Shown here piece after piece: positions 8,614-17,688 of a stretch of 64,000 bases of DNA; the stretch's first letter is position 1, and each line of letters starts with the position of its first letter. Source of the stretch: Rhodobacter sp. Har01 (GTDB taxonomy: Bacteria > Pseudomonadota > Alphaproteobacteria > Rhodobacterales > Rhodobacteraceae); the NCBI RefSeq assembly GCF_020564565.1, contig NZ_JAJCTD010000001.1:496001-560000 (forward strand), written 5' to 3'. The position numbers and the translations under genes were made by a program. The notes under the pieces were generated by a model, which was given only the letters and a program-made list of their open reading frames with translations, had not been told where the DNA came from and ran no database searches.

Positions 8614-9912
8614 TCACTTCTCGGGGATCAAACCCCTTGGCGCAAAGCGCATGACCAGCAGAAGCACCACGCCAAGGGTCATCAGTCGCATCTGGATCGA
8701 GATTTCCTTCAGGGTGTCCTGGTCGGTCTCGAAGGGCAGGATCCCGACCAGCAGCTCCAGCAGATTCGGCCCCACGAACTCGACAGCGAAATAGAGCCAG
8801 CCGATCAAGAGACCCCCCAGGACCGCGCCCCAGTTGTTGCCGGACCCGCCGACGATCACCATCACCCAGATCAGGAAGGTGAAGCGCAACGGCAGGTATT
8901 GCGAGGGCGTCAGCTGTCCCTCCATCGAGGTCATCATCGCCCCCGCCAGACCCACCACGGCCGAACCGATGATGAAGATCTGCAGATGGCGGAACTTCAC
9001 GTCCTTGCCCATGGCGGCGGCGGCGACCTCGTTGTCGCGGATGGCGCGGACCATGCGGCCCCAGGGGCTGTTCAGCGCCCGTTCGCAGCCCCAGATCAGC
9101 AAGGCCAGAACCAGTCCGAACATGCCGGCATACAGCAGCTTGACGAAAATGGTCGAGGCGGTGACCGGATCGAGGCCCAGGCCGGCCACGCGCTCGACAA
9201 AGGCGGGGTCGGCCTGCAGGTCCACCTCATAGGGAACCGGCCAGGGCCGGGAAAGGTTGGCCAGGTTCTTCACGCCGCGTGCCAGCCAGTCCTCGTTGCG
9301 CAGGATGGCGACGATGATCTCGGCGATGCCGAGAGTGGCAATGGCCAGATAGTCTTCGCGCAGGCCAAGGGCGATCTTGCCGATCAGCCAGGCCGCGGCA
9401 GCGGCCATCAGCGCGCCGACGGGCCACGCGAAAAGCGAGTTCAATCCCAGTCCGCCCATGTTGCCGGCCTGGGCGGGGTTGTTGGCCTCGACCGCGGTGA
9501 CGGCGGGATCGAGGATGCCGCGATAGATGAAGAAGGCGACGACCAGGAAGATGGCCAGGGCCAGGCCGCGAATGCGGTGGGCGGGCAGTCTTCGGTACAG
9601 CCAGATCGCCAGTGCGATGGCGAAGACGGCAAAGAGCAGCGCACCGATGATGCGCGGGCCACCGGCGGCCCAGCCCGCGGGCACCGGCTGTCCCGAGACA
9701 AGGACGACCGCCAGCCCGCCCACGGCGACCGAACCGACGATGCCGGTCGAGAACAGTCCGGCATAGCCCCACTGGAGATTCACCCCGATCGCCATGATCG
9801 CCGCCAGAAGCGAGGAGATCAGGATGTTCAGCGACAGGTTCCAGCTTTGGAATACCCCGGTCAGGACGAACAGCAGCGATACGGCGGCGAACAGGGCCAG
9901 GTTGCGGCGCAT
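8614..9912 (-). CDS. Branched-chain-type ABC transporter permease (LivM-like)
   Basis: 432 residues, many hydrophobic segments, with the conserved cytoplasmic loop ending in WGRMVRAIRDNEVAAAAMGKD that is typical of LivM-type permeases, including the Arg and Glu that contact the ATPase. It is longer than the usual LivM because of extra N-terminal membrane segments (residues 75-140). It follows livH after a single base, so the two are probably translationally coupled. Acts in the inner membrane as one half of the permease pair. Substrate cannot be read from the sequence. Confidence 0.9.
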   Translation of the reverse strand: MRRNLALFAAVSLLFVLTGVFQSWNLSLNILISSLLAAIMAIGVNLQWGYAGLFSTGIVGSVAVGGLAVVLVSGQPVPAGWAAGGPRIIGALLFAVFAIALAIWLYRRLPAHRIRGLALAIFLVVAFFIYRGILDPAVTAVEANNPAQAGNMGGLGLNSLFAWPVGALMAAAAAWLIGKIALGLREDYLAIATLGIAEIIVAILRNEDWLARGVKNLANLSRPWPVPYEVDLQADPAFVERVAGLGLDPVTASTIFVKLLYAGMFGLVLALLIWGCERALNSPWGRMVRAIRDNEVAAAAMGKDVKFRHLQIFIIGSAVVGLAGAMMTSMEGQLTPSQYLPLRFTFLIWVMVIVGGSGNNWGAVLGGLLIGWLYFAVEFVGPNLLELLVGILPFETDQDTLKEISIQMRLMTLGVVLLLVMRFAPRGLIPEK

Positions 9913-9913
9913 C

Positions 9914-10918
9914 TCACTTGCCTCCGAAGATGCCCTGCGGGCGGAACAGGAGAACGACGATCAGGATGACGAAACTGACCGCGACCTTGTAGTCGGTGGA
10001 CAGCGCCTGGTAGAGACCGTCGCCCAGCCATTCGGGCGGGGCCAGATAGCCCAGGATCTTGCTCCAGGCCGAGGTGACGATCAGTTCCGAAAACGCGATG
10101 ATGTAGCCGCCGACGATGGCGCCAAGCGGGCTGCCCAGGCCGCCGACGATGGCGGCGGCGAACACCGGCAGCAAAAGGCCGAAATAGACGAAGACGCGAA
10201 AGCTCTTGTCCAGGCCGTAAAGCGTGCCGGCGATGCAGGCCAGCGTGCCGGCGATCATCCAGGTCACCATGACCACGCGGTCGGGGTTGATCCCCGACAA
10301 CAGCGCCAGGTCCTCGTTGTCGGCATAGGCGCGCATCGACTTGCCGGTGCGGGTCTTCTGCAGGAACCAGAACAGGATCGCCACGCAGACCACCGCGACG
10401 GTGACGCTGACCGCCTGGGTGGTCTTGATCGCCAGCGGCTCGGCCAGGCCGGTCGCCTCGCGGAACTGCCTGGGGTCCAGCAGAAAGCGGCTGCCGTCGG
10501 TGAAGTTCTTTTCCGAGGTGCCGATGATCATCCGCACCAGCCCGTTCATCACGAACATCACCCCGGCCGAGACGATGACCAGGATGATCGGCTTGGCCCG
10601 CTGGCGGCGGTAGAAGCGATAGACCACGCGGTCGGTGGCCAGCACCATGGCGATGGTGATGGCAATGCCGAAGGGCAGCGCCAACAGCGCGGTGGGCAGC
10701 GGCCCGCCGCTGATGCCCATCGACTGGAACCACCAGGTGAACAGGATCACGAAGGCGGTGCCGAAGGCCATGGTGTCGCCATGGGCGAAATTGGAAAACC
10801 GCAAGACGCCGAAGATCAGCGTGATTCCCAGCGCGCCCAGCGCCAGCTGGCTGCCGTAGGCGAGGCCCGGCACCAGGATGTAGTTGGCAAAGGCCACAAC
10901 GGCGTTCAGGATCTCCAT
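9914..10918 (-). CDS. Branched-chain-type ABC transporter permease (LivH-like)
   Basis: 334 residues, largely hydrophobic, with the LivH signature near the N-terminus (QLALGALGITLIFGVLRFSN) and the C-terminal loop region containing GLGSPLGAIVGG. It forms the permease heterodimer with the LivM-like protein. The gene starts 3 bp after the livF stop and ends 1 bp before livM, a compact operon arrangement. The substrate class is inferred only from the family (branched-chain amino acids, amides or urea-like compounds). Confidence 0.9.
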   Translation of the reverse strand: MEILNAVVAFANYILVPGLAYGSQLALGALGITLIFGVLRFSNFAHGDTMAFGTAFVILFTWWFQSMGISGGPLPTALLALPFGIAITIAMVLATDRVVYRFYRRQRAKPIILVIVSAGVMFVMNGLVRMIIGTSEKNFTDGSRFLLDPRQFREATGLAEPLAIKTTQAVSVTVAVVCVAILFWFLQKTRTGKSMRAYADNEDLALLSGINPDRVVMVTWMIAGTLACIAGTLYGLDKSFRVFVYFGLLLPVFAAAIVGGLGSPLGAIVGGYIIAFSELIVTSAWSKILGYLAPPEWLGDGLYQALSTDYKVAVSFVILIVVLLFRPQGIFGGK

Positions 10919-10921
10919 GCC

Positions 10922-11635
10922 TCAGCCCCCCAGGAACGAACGGCGGACGTCGGGGTCGGCCAGAAGCGCCTTGCCGGTGTCGGTGTAACGGTTCTGGCCC
11001 TGGACCAGCACATAGCCCTTGTCGGCAATTGCCAGCGCCTGGCGGGCGTTCTGTTCCACCATCAGGATGGAAAGGCCGGTGCGGGCGATCTCGATGATGC
11101 GGTCGAACAATTCGTCCATCACGATGGGCGAGACGCCGGCGGTGGGTTCGTCCAGCATCAGCACCTTGGGCCGGGTCATCAGGGCGCGGCCCACGGCGAC
11201 CTGCTGGCGCTGACCGCCCGACAACTCGCCCGCCTTCTGGTAGCGCTTCTGTTTGAGGATCGGGAACAGGGCATAGACCTGCTCCATCGTCTCGGCGATG
11301 GCGTCGTCGTCGCGGATGAAGGCGCCCATCTCGAGGTTTTCCTCGACCGTCATGCCGGTGAAGATGTTGTGGGTCTGCGGCACGAAGCCCATGCCCTTGC
11401 GAACGCGGGCCTGCGGGGTCAGCGCGGTGATGTCTTCGCCCGCCAGCCGGACATGGCCTTGCCGCAGCTTCAGCATCCCGAACACCGCCTTCATGGCGGT
11501 GGACTTGCCGGCGCCGTTCGGGCCGACGATGACGGCGATCTCGCCGGGTTCCACCGCGATGGTGCAGGAATGCAGGATGTCCACCGCGCCATAGCCGCCG
11601 GTCATCGCCTCGCCGATCAGGAAGGGTTCAGCCAT
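10922..11635 (-). CDS. ABC transporter ATP-binding protein (LivF-like)
   Basis: 237 residues. Walker A GPNGAGKST, signature LSGGQRQQ and Walker B VLMLDEPTAG are all present, with the H-loop position replaced by Q in MVEQNARQAL, which is normal for LivF. It powers transport together with the LivG-like ATPase. The ATG at 11635 gives MAEPFLIG, the usual start; an upstream extension overlaps the preceding unknown gene. Unlike most liv operons, livF and livG are separated here by a gene for a secreted protein. Confidence 0.92.
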   Translation of the reverse strand: MAEPFLIGEAMTGGYGAVDILHSCTIAVEPGEIAVIVGPNGAGKSTAMKAVFGMLKLRQGHVRLAGEDITALTPQARVRKGMGFVPQTHNIFTGMTVEENLEMGAFIRDDDAIAETMEQVYALFPILKQKRYQKAGELSGGQRQQVAVGRALMTRPKVLMLDEPTAGVSPIVMDELFDRIIEIARTGLSILMVEQNARQALAIADKGYVLVQGQNRYTDTGKALLADPDVRRSFLGG

Positions 11636-11648
11636 GCGTCTTGGTCTT

Positions 11649-12272
11649 TCAATCACCGGAGTACTGGATGGCCGAGAGGAAATCGGCGTGAACCTGACGG
11701 TGCGTGTCGGTGTAGATGCTGGAGATCTCGTAGGTCTGCGCCTGCAAGAGGGAATGCGTGCCAAGGACGAAGGTGTTTGCATAGACCACGTCCATGCCGC
11801 TGACCTTGAACCCGTAGACCAAGGTTTCCGCGGTCAGCGTGCCGATCGTGGCGGTCGAGGTTTCGATCACGACCGGCATGGTTCCGGTCTGGTTCTGCAC
11901 GATCTGCAACAGGACGTTGCGCACGCCCTCGATGCTCAGCCCCTGGGCGGTTCCGATGTCTTCGTAGATGAAGTTCGCGTAGGTCGTGCTGTTCATGCGG
12001 AAGGCCGCAAGGACATCTGGGGTGGGCTTGGCGGTGGTAACCCAGCCCAGCGCCGCGCCGCAGAAGGCAAGTTTCGCGCTCAGGGTCTGGCAGTCGGACG
12101 ACGCGTCCTCATAGGTCCAGGTCCGGTCGCTGAACAGGATCACCGGCTTGCCCTCGACCAGGGCCTTGCCGACCACGGATTGGGCGGCGGCAGGCCCAGA
12201 GGCGGAGGCCAGCGCCATGAAGGCGCAAAGGGCGGCCCTGCAGTGGCGACCTGTGAACCAGCGGTCAGCCAT
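11649..12272 (-). CDS. Unknown secreted protein within the transporter operon
   Basis: 207 residues of no family I recognise. A basic start and a hydrophobic stretch to an AAAQ-like site at about residue 31 make a good Sec signal peptide, so the product is probably periplasmic. The mature part holds two cysteines (Cys60 and Cys70 area, DCQTL and AFCGA), and a long beta/alternating region rich in Thr and Val. Its start codon overlaps the end of livG (ATGGCTGA), and it ends 13 bp before livF, so it is co-translated with transporter parts. This placement suggests a periplasmic helper or sensor of the transporter, but no function can be assigned. Confidence 0.75.
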   Translation of the reverse strand: MADRWFTGRHCRAALCAFMALASASGPAAAQSVVGKALVEGKPVILFSDRTWTYEDASSDCQTLSAKLAFCGAALGWVTTAKPTPDVLAAFRMNSTTYANFIYEDIGTAQGLSIEGVRNVLLQIVQNQTGTMPVVIETSTATIGTLTAETLVYGFKVSGMDVVYANTFVLGTHSLLQAQTYEISSIYTDTHRQVHADFLSAIQYSGD

Positions 12273-13056
12273 GGGCGTGCTCTTCCTTCAGCTTGTTCTT
12301 CAACCCGGTGCCCAGGTAGGCCTCAATCACGCGCTCGTCGTTCTTCACCTCGTCCACGCTGCCTTCGGCCAGCACCTTGCCTTCGGCCATGCAGATCACC
12401 GGGCCGCAGATGCGGCCGATGAAATCCATGTCATGCTCGATCACGCAGAAGGTGTAGCCGCGTTCCTGGTTGAGCCGGACGATGGCATCGCCGATGGTGT
12501 TCAGAAGGGTGCGGTTCACCCCGGCGCCGACCTCGTCGAGGAACACCACCTTGGCATCGACCATCATGGTGCGGCCCAGTTCCAACAGCTTCTTCTGCCC
12601 GCCCGAGATCAGCGCGGCCTTCTGGTCGGCGAGGTGGCCGATGGTCAGGAACTCCAGCACCTCGTCGGCCTTGGCGCGCAGGCGGGCCTCTTCCTGGGCC
12701 ACCGCGCCGCGGCGGAACAGCGCGTCCAGCAGGCGTTCGCCCGATTGCGCGGCGGGCACCATCATCAGGTTCTCGCGCACCGTCATGCTGCCGAATTCGT
12801 GCGCGATCTGGAAGGTGCGCAGCACGCCCTTGTGGAACAGCACATGCGGCGGCAGGCCGGTGATGTCCTCGTCGCCCATGAAGACATGGCCCGAGGTGGG
12901 CGGCAGGCGGCCGGCGATGACGTTGAAAAGCGTGGTCTTGCCGGCGCCGTTCGGCCCGATCAGGCCGGTGATCGACCCCTTGCGGATATGCAGCGAAGCC
13001 CCGTCGACGGCGCGGAATCCGCCAAAGTGCCGATGAAGGTTCTCGACCCTGATCAT
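12265..13056 (-). CDS. ABC transporter ATP-binding protein (LivG-like)
   Basis: 263 residues. Walker A GPNGAGKTT, a slightly altered signature ISGGQKKL, Walker B VVFLDEVGAGV and the H-loop IEHDMDF are all in order. In LivG the Walker B is usually followed by EPxAG; here it is EVGAG, a minor deviation that keeps the catalytic Glu. Start at MIRVENL. It precedes the unknown secreted protein with an 8-bp overlap. It pairs with the LivF-like ATPase. Confidence 0.92.
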   Translation of the reverse strand: MIRVENLHRHFGGFRAVDGASLHIRKGSITGLIGPNGAGKTTLFNVIAGRLPPTSGHVFMGDEDITGLPPHVLFHKGVLRTFQIAHEFGSMTVRENLMMVPAAQSGERLLDALFRRGAVAQEEARLRAKADEVLEFLTIGHLADQKAALISGGQKKLLELGRTMMVDAKVVFLDEVGAGVNRTLLNTIGDAIVRLNQERGYTFCVIEHDMDFIGRICGPVICMAEGKVLAEGSVDEVKNDERVIEAYLGTGLKNKLKEEHAHG

Positions 13057-13117
13057 ACGTTCCCCTGGGTGGCGCGCTGCTTCCGCCGGGGCGTGCGCGG
13101 GCCTTCTTTGCATAGAA

Positions 13118-13141
13118 CGGCCCGGGTGTGCGCCCGGGCCG
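13118..13141 (-). terminator. Intercistronic hairpin between substrate-binding gene and livG
   Basis: A 9-bp perfect stem (CGGCCCGGG / CCCGGGCCG) with a 6-nt loop. Such hairpins often cut or stabilise mRNA so that the binding protein is made in excess over the membrane parts. No strong T run follows on the minus strand. Confidence 0.5.
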
Positions 13142-13172
13142 CCTTTTGATGTGTCACGGTTTCAGGATCGGA

Positions 13173-14375
13173 TCAACGGTATCCGACGATTTCCCACTTG
13201 CCGTCCTTGATCTCGTCCTCGGCGAAGGTGCCCGAAGCATCGCCGCCTTCCAGCAGCGTCACCCCGGTCGCGCCGTCATAGTCGATGGCGGTGCCGGCGG
13301 CGATCAGCTCCAGCGCCTTGCCCAACTCGCCGGCCTTGATCTTGGTGCCCGAACCGTCGGCCGGGCCGTTGGCCACGTCCATGACCTTGTCCTTGTAGAC
13401 CTTCGGGTCGGTGGAGTTGGCCGCCTGCATGGCCAGCATGATCAGCGCCGCCGAGTCGTAGGAGGTGGCGGCGAAGTTGGTCGAGCCGTCGAACGACGGA
13501 TCGAAGGCCTTGGCCATGTCGAGATAGGCCGTGTAGCCCTCGGAGGTCGAGGCGGCATGCTGCCCGAACGAGCCGTTCAGCGCATCGCCGATGGCGGCGA
13601 TCAGGCTTTCGCCATACATCCCGCCCGGCAGGCCGAAGGTCGAGAAGGCGCCGGTGTCCACGGCGGCCTGGATGATGCCCTTGCCGCCCTGGTCGATGTA
13701 GCCGGCCACCACCAGCACATCGCCGCCCGCCGCCGCCAGCGCGCCGACCTCGGCCGAGTAGTCGGCCTTGCCGTCGTCATGGCTGGCGTTGATCGTCACC
13801 GTGCCGCCCTTGGCGGTGTAGGCGGCCGAAATCGCCTCGGCCAGGCCCTTGCCGTAGTCGCTGTTCGAATAGGTCAGCGCGATGGACTTGACCCCGCGGG
13901 CCATCAGCACATCGGCCATCACTTCGCCCTCGCGGGCGTCGGAGGGCACGGCGCGGAAGAACAGGCCGTCATCGGGGTCGGTGGTCAGCGCCGGCGAGGT
14001 GGCCGACGGCGAGACCATGACGATGCCGTTCGGCATGGCGACGTTGGTCAGGACGGCCCGGGTCACGCCCGAGCAGTCGGCACCGACGATGCCTTTCACC
14101 GCTTCCACGGTGACCAGGCGTTCGGCCGCGGCGGTGGCGGCGGCGGCGTCGATGCAGGTCGAATCGGCGCGGACATTCTGGAACACCCAGCCGTTCGCCG
14201 CCTTGCCGGAATCGTTGACCTCCTTGATCGCCATGTCCACCGAGGTGAACATGTTCGGCGAGATGCTCTCGATCGGGCCGGTCACGCCCAAGAGCGTGCC
14301 CAGCTTGACGTCTTCGGCACAGGCGGCGCCGGCAACCAGCGCACAGGCCGACGTGGCCAACAGCAATTTTTTCAT
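13173..14375 (-). CDS. ABC transporter substrate-binding protein, copy 1
   Basis: 400 residues. A Sec signal peptide (MKKLLLATSACAL, cleavage near ACA-ED) is followed by a type I periplasmic binding fold of the LivJ/LivK class, with the usual motifs GPIES, SPSATSPAL and LTYSNSDYGKG. Very similar throughout to the next gene upstream, with long identical stretches such as GGTVTINA, HDDGKADYSAEV and GAFSTFGLPGGM. It binds the transported solute in the periplasm. The ATG at 14375 is the start of a standard signal peptide; upstream frame is arginine-rich and unlikely. The pair of copies probably widens the substrate range. Confidence 0.9.
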   Translation of the reverse strand: MKKLLLATSACALVAGAACAEDVKLGTLLGVTGPIESISPNMFTSVDMAIKEVNDSGKAANGWVFQNVRADSTCIDAAAATAAAERLVTVEAVKGIVGADCSGVTRAVLTNVAMPNGIVMVSPSATSPALTTDPDDGLFFRAVPSDAREGEVMADVLMARGVKSIALTYSNSDYGKGLAEAISAAYTAKGGTVTINASHDDGKADYSAEVGALAAAGGDVLVVAGYIDQGGKGIIQAAVDTGAFSTFGLPGGMYGESLIAAIGDALNGSFGQHAASTSEGYTAYLDMAKAFDPSFDGSTNFAATSYDSAALIMLAMQAANSTDPKVYKDKVMDVANGPADGSGTKIKAGELGKALELIAAGTAIDYDGATGVTLLEGGDASGTFAEDEIKDGKWEIVGYR

Positions 14376-14528
14376 GGTTTTTTCCTGTCTGGAACACAGT
14401 CCGCGGCGGACCCTAATGCGCCGCGCCGCCAAAGGAAAGGGCCGCCCGGGCAAGGGCAAGAGGACGAGACGTCGCGGAGATTTCTTCCTTTGCGCGCGGG
14501 CGCACGCCAGGGTTGCCGGAACGCAAAG

Positions 14529-14557
14529 GGCCTCGCCCGAGGTGATCGGGCGAGGCC
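14529..14557 (-). terminator. Hairpin after substrate-binding protein copy 2
   Basis: An 11-bp perfect stem (GGCCTCGCCCG / CGGGCGAGGCC) with a 7-nt loop. On the minus strand it is followed by CCTTTG. It is likely a partial terminator or processing hairpin between the two binding-protein genes. Confidence 0.55.
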
Positions 14558-14607
14558 TTGGAGGTTTGCCGCTGGCGCATCACTCGGCGCAGGCGGTTGG
14601 CTGCGGC

Positions 14608-15804
14608 CTAGCGGAAGGTCACCGTCTCGTACTTGCCGCCCTTGACCTCGAACTGCTTGTAGCGGCCCGCGCTTTCGCCCGGCCCGATCAGCATCACGCC
14701 CGAGGCGCCGTCATAGTCGATGGCGGAGCCGGCGGCGATCAGCTCAAGCGCCTTGCCCAGTTCGCCCGGCAGGATCTTGGTGCCCGAGCCGTCGGCCGGC
14801 CCGTTGGCGATCTCCATGATCTTTTCCTTGTAGACGTTCGGGTCGGTCGAGCCCGAGGCCTCGATGGCCAGCATGATCAGCGCGGCGGCGTCATAGCTTT
14901 CCATCGAATAGGGCGAGGTGGCGTCGAACGCGGTGGCGTTGGTCTTGCCCATCTCGGTCAGGATCGCGGCGCCGGGGCTGTCGGACTGCGCGACCTGGCC
15001 ATAGCTGCCGTCCAGCGCCGGGCCGATGGCCGCGGGCAGGCTGTCGCCCACCATGCCGCCGGGCAGGCCGAAGGTCGAGAAGGCGCCGGTGTCCAGCGAG
15101 GCCTGGATGATGCCCTTGCCGCCCTGGTCCAGATAGCCGGCCACGACCAGCAGGTCGCCGCCCGCCGCCGCCAGCGCCGCGACTTCGGCCGAATAGTCGG
15201 CCTTGCCGTCGTCATGCGCGGCGTTGATCGTCACTGTGCCGCCCTTGGCGGTGAAGCCGGCGGCGATGGCTTCGGCCAGGCCCTTGCCGTAGTCGCTGTT
15301 GGAATAGGTCAGCGCGATGGACTTGACGCCCTTTTCCACCAGGATCTCGCCCATCACTTCGCCTTCGCGCGCGTCCGACGGCGCGGTGCGGAAGAACAGG
15401 CCGTTGTCCGGGTCGGTCGAAAGCGCCGGCGAGGTGGCGGACGGCGAGACCATGACGATGCCGTTCGGCATGGCGACGTTGGTCAGCACCGCGCGGGTGA
15501 CACCCGAGCAGTCGCCGCCGATGATGCCCTTGACGCCTTCGGCGGTGATCATCCGCTCGGCGGCCGCGGTGGCGGCGGCGGCGTCGGTGCAGGTGCTGTC
15601 ACCGCGCACCGAGGCATAGGCGTTCTTCGCCTTGCCCGAGGCGTTGACCTCGGCCATCGCCAGTTCGGCGGCGGCGGCCATGTGGCTGGTCAGCGATTCG
15701 ATGGGGCCGGTGAAGCCGATCAGGATGCCAAGTTTGACGTCCTCGGCCGCGGCCACTCCAGCCGTCAGCGCGCAGGCCGAAGCGGCCAGCAGCAGTTTCT
15801 TCAT
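14608..15804 (-). CDS. ABC transporter substrate-binding protein, copy 2
   Basis: 398 residues, same architecture as copy 1: signal peptide MKKLLLAASACAL with cleavage near AAA-ED, then the LivJ/LivK-type fold. First gene of the transporter operon. The ATG at 15804 is preceded by GGGAGAAC; a possible upstream ATG at 15819 would place that ribosome binding site inside the coding region, so it is not chosen. Differences from copy 1 cluster in the middle and the C-terminal third, which is where ligand choice could differ. Its promoter should lie in the 190 bp up to the divergent sugar dehydrogenase gene. Confidence 0.9.
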   Translation of the reverse strand: MKKLLLAASACALTAGVAAAEDVKLGILIGFTGPIESLTSHMAAAAELAMAEVNASGKAKNAYASVRGDSTCTDAAAATAAAERMITAEGVKGIIGGDCSGVTRAVLTNVAMPNGIVMVSPSATSPALSTDPDNGLFFRTAPSDAREGEVMGEILVEKGVKSIALTYSNSDYGKGLAEAIAAGFTAKGGTVTINAAHDDGKADYSAEVAALAAAGGDLLVVAGYLDQGGKGIIQASLDTGAFSTFGLPGGMVGDSLPAAIGPALDGSYGQVAQSDSPGAAILTEMGKTNATAFDATSPYSMESYDAAALIMLAIEASGSTDPNVYKEKIMEIANGPADGSGTKILPGELGKALELIAAGSAIDYDGASGVMLIGPGESAGRYKQFEVKGGKYETVTFR

Positions 15805-15995
15805 TTGTTGTTCTCCCATGTTGGACCGAAATCCCAAGGCGGAACGGTAAGGCGGCCCTTCTCAAAAGAAAAGCGCTTTGACGGCAACAATCCCGAGGCC
15901 TTGCGGCGTCACAATCGCTTGTAAGGGGTGCAATCCCTGCTGATCTGGCCGCGGCGGCGGCTATCTGTGCAGAGAGCGACAGAAGGAACGCGCCG

Positions 15996-17093
15996 ATGCA
16001 GCTTGGACCGCTGGCAATCCTGGCCCTGCTGGCCCCGCCCGCCCTGGCCGGGCAGGTCGAGACCTCGGCCGGGCCGATGCAGATCACGCCGGTGGTGACC
16101 GGCCTGGACGAACCCTGGGGCCTGGCCTTTCTGCCCGACGGCAGCTTTCTGGTGACCGAACGCGCCGGGCGGCTGGTGCGGGTCGCGGATGGCGTGGCCG
16201 CCGAGGTGCAGGGCGCGCCCGCGGTCTATGCCGAAGGGCAGGGCGGGTTGCTGGACGTGATGGTGCCGCGCGACTTTGCCACCAGCCGCGAAGTCTGGCT
16301 GAGCTATGCGATGCCGTTGCGGGGCGGCGGGGCGACCGCGGCGGGCAAGGCGGTGCTGGCGGTCGACGGCACCAGGCTGGAGCATTTCACGCCGCTGTTC
16401 GCCGCCGATCCACGCGGCGGCGGGCGGCATTTCGGCGCCCGGCTGGTCGAGGCGGCGGATGGCACGGTGTTCCTGACCACCGGCGACCGCGGCACCGGCC
16501 CCGAAGGGATGCAGGCGCAGGACCCCGCCACCGCCATCGGCAAGGTCGTTCACCTGCGCCGCGACGGCGAACCGGCAACGGCGCGCGACGGCTGGCTGCC
16601 CGGGGTCTGGTCGCTGGGCCACCGCAACCTGCAGGGCGCGACGCTGGACCTTGAAGGGAGGCTGCTGACGGTGGAACACGGGGCGCAGGGCGGCGACGAG
16701 TTGAACGCGCCCGAGGCGGGCCGCAACTACGGCTGGCCGGTGATTTCCTACGGGGTTGACTATGGCGGTGGCCGGATCGGTGTCGGCAGCGCGCAGGAGG
16801 GGATGGAGCAGCCCTTGCACCACTGGGTGCCGTCGATCGCGCCGTCGGGGCTGATGGTCTATTCCGGCGCGCTGGTGCCGGAGTGGCGGGGCGACATCTT
16901 CTTCGGCTCGCTCAACAGCGATTTCCTGGGCCGGCTGGACCCGGACGCGGCGGGGCCGGGCGGCCTGGCCGAAGAGCGGATTTCGGCGGCCGAGACGGGC
17001 CGGGTGCGGGACGTGGTCGAGGCGCCGGACGGCTCGATCTGGTTCCTCTCGGTCTACGACGGGGCGGTCTACCGGATGGCGCCGGAGAGCTAG
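15996..17093 (+). CDS. PQQ-dependent soluble sugar dehydrogenase-like protein
   Basis: 365 residues with a signal peptide (ALLAPPALAG), so periplasmic. The fold is the six-bladed propeller of the soluble aldose dehydrogenase (Ylii) family: EPWGLAFLPDG near the start, GGRHFGARL, LTTGDRG, WSLGHRNLQG, VEHGAQGGDELN and NYGWPVISYG are the recurrent motifs, and the His and Arg in GHRN lie in the cofactor region. Such enzymes oxidise aldoses with PQQ. No PQQ synthesis genes are in view. The gene ends 30 bp before the convergent reductase gene. Confidence 0.88.
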   Translation: MQLGPLAILALLAPPALAGQVETSAGPMQITPVVTGLDEPWGLAFLPDGSFLVTERAGRLVRVADGVAAEVQGAPAVYAEGQGGLLDVMVPRDFATSREVWLSYAMPLRGGGATAAGKAVLAVDGTRLEHFTPLFAADPRGGGRHFGARLVEAADGTVFLTTGDRGTGPEGMQAQDPATAIGKVVHLRRDGEPATARDGWLPGVWSLGHRNLQGATLDLEGRLLTVEHGAQGGDELNAPEAGRNYGWPVISYGVDYGGGRIGVGSAQEGMEQPLHHWVPSIAPSGLMVYSGALVPEWRGDIFFGSLNSDFLGRLDPDAAGPGGLAEERISAAETGRVRDVVEAPDGSIWFLSVYDGAVYRMAPES

Positions 17094-17123
17094 CGCCCGT
17101 CTGGGCCAGGCTCGCGGCGCGGC

Positions 17124-17657
17124 CTATGCGTCCGGGACGCAGGTCAACCGGACGGTCTGCGCGCCGATCCGGTCGCTGGCCACCAGGCGAAGCCGGGGCA
17201 TGGGGCCGGCGAAGAACGGCTTGCCGGCGCCCAGCACCACGGGGTGGAAATACAGCCGGTATTCGTCGATCAGGCCAAGCTTGCCCAGGCTGTCCGCCAG
17301 AGCCGGGCCGCCAACGGCGATCTCGCCGTCCTGCGCGGCCTTGAGATTGCGCGCGGCGGTCCCCGGATCGTCGCGGATCAGCGTTGCGTTCGGGCCGGCC
17401 GAGGCCAGCGACCGCGACACCACCCATTTCGGCATCTGCCGCCAGGCCACGGCGAAGGCCCGTTCGTCCGCCGACCACGCGGCGTCGTCGGCATCCCAGT
17501 AGCGCATGGTCTCATACAGGCGGCGCCCGTATAGACTGCCGGCAAGGCCGCGCACAACGTCGATCCAGTGCCGGAAAAGCTGGGGATCCGGCGCGAAGGA
17601 CTGATGGTCGACGTAGCCGTCGAGCGACAGGTTCATTCCGAAGACAAGCCGTGCCAT
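17124..17657 (-). CDS. Dihydrofolate reductase-like (RibD C-terminal type) protein
   Basis: 177 residues. Starts [17 protein letters not shown], the N-terminal strand typical of the RibD C-terminal/dihydrofolate-reductase-like family, and carries GGPALADSL and [15 protein letters not shown] at the expected places. Family members reduce pterin- or pyrimidine-like substrates with NADPH, but most, like this one, have no known substrate. The ATG at 17657 is chosen because the upstream frame adds a Cys/Arg-rich stretch not found in the family. Same strand as the GlxA regulator, 31 bp downstream of it, so possibly co-transcribed. Confidence 0.85.
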   Translation of the reverse strand: MARLVFGMNLSLDGYVDHQSFAPDPQLFRHWIDVVRGLAGSLYGRRLYETMRYWDADDAAWSADERAFAVAWRQMPKWVVSRSLASAGPNATLIRDDPGTAARNLKAAQDGEIAVGGPALADSLGKLGLIDEYRLYFHPVVLGAGKPFFAGPMPRLRLVASDRIGAQTVRLTCVPDA

Positions 17658-17688
17658 GGCGTGTGACCTTCCGCCAATGCGTTCCGGG

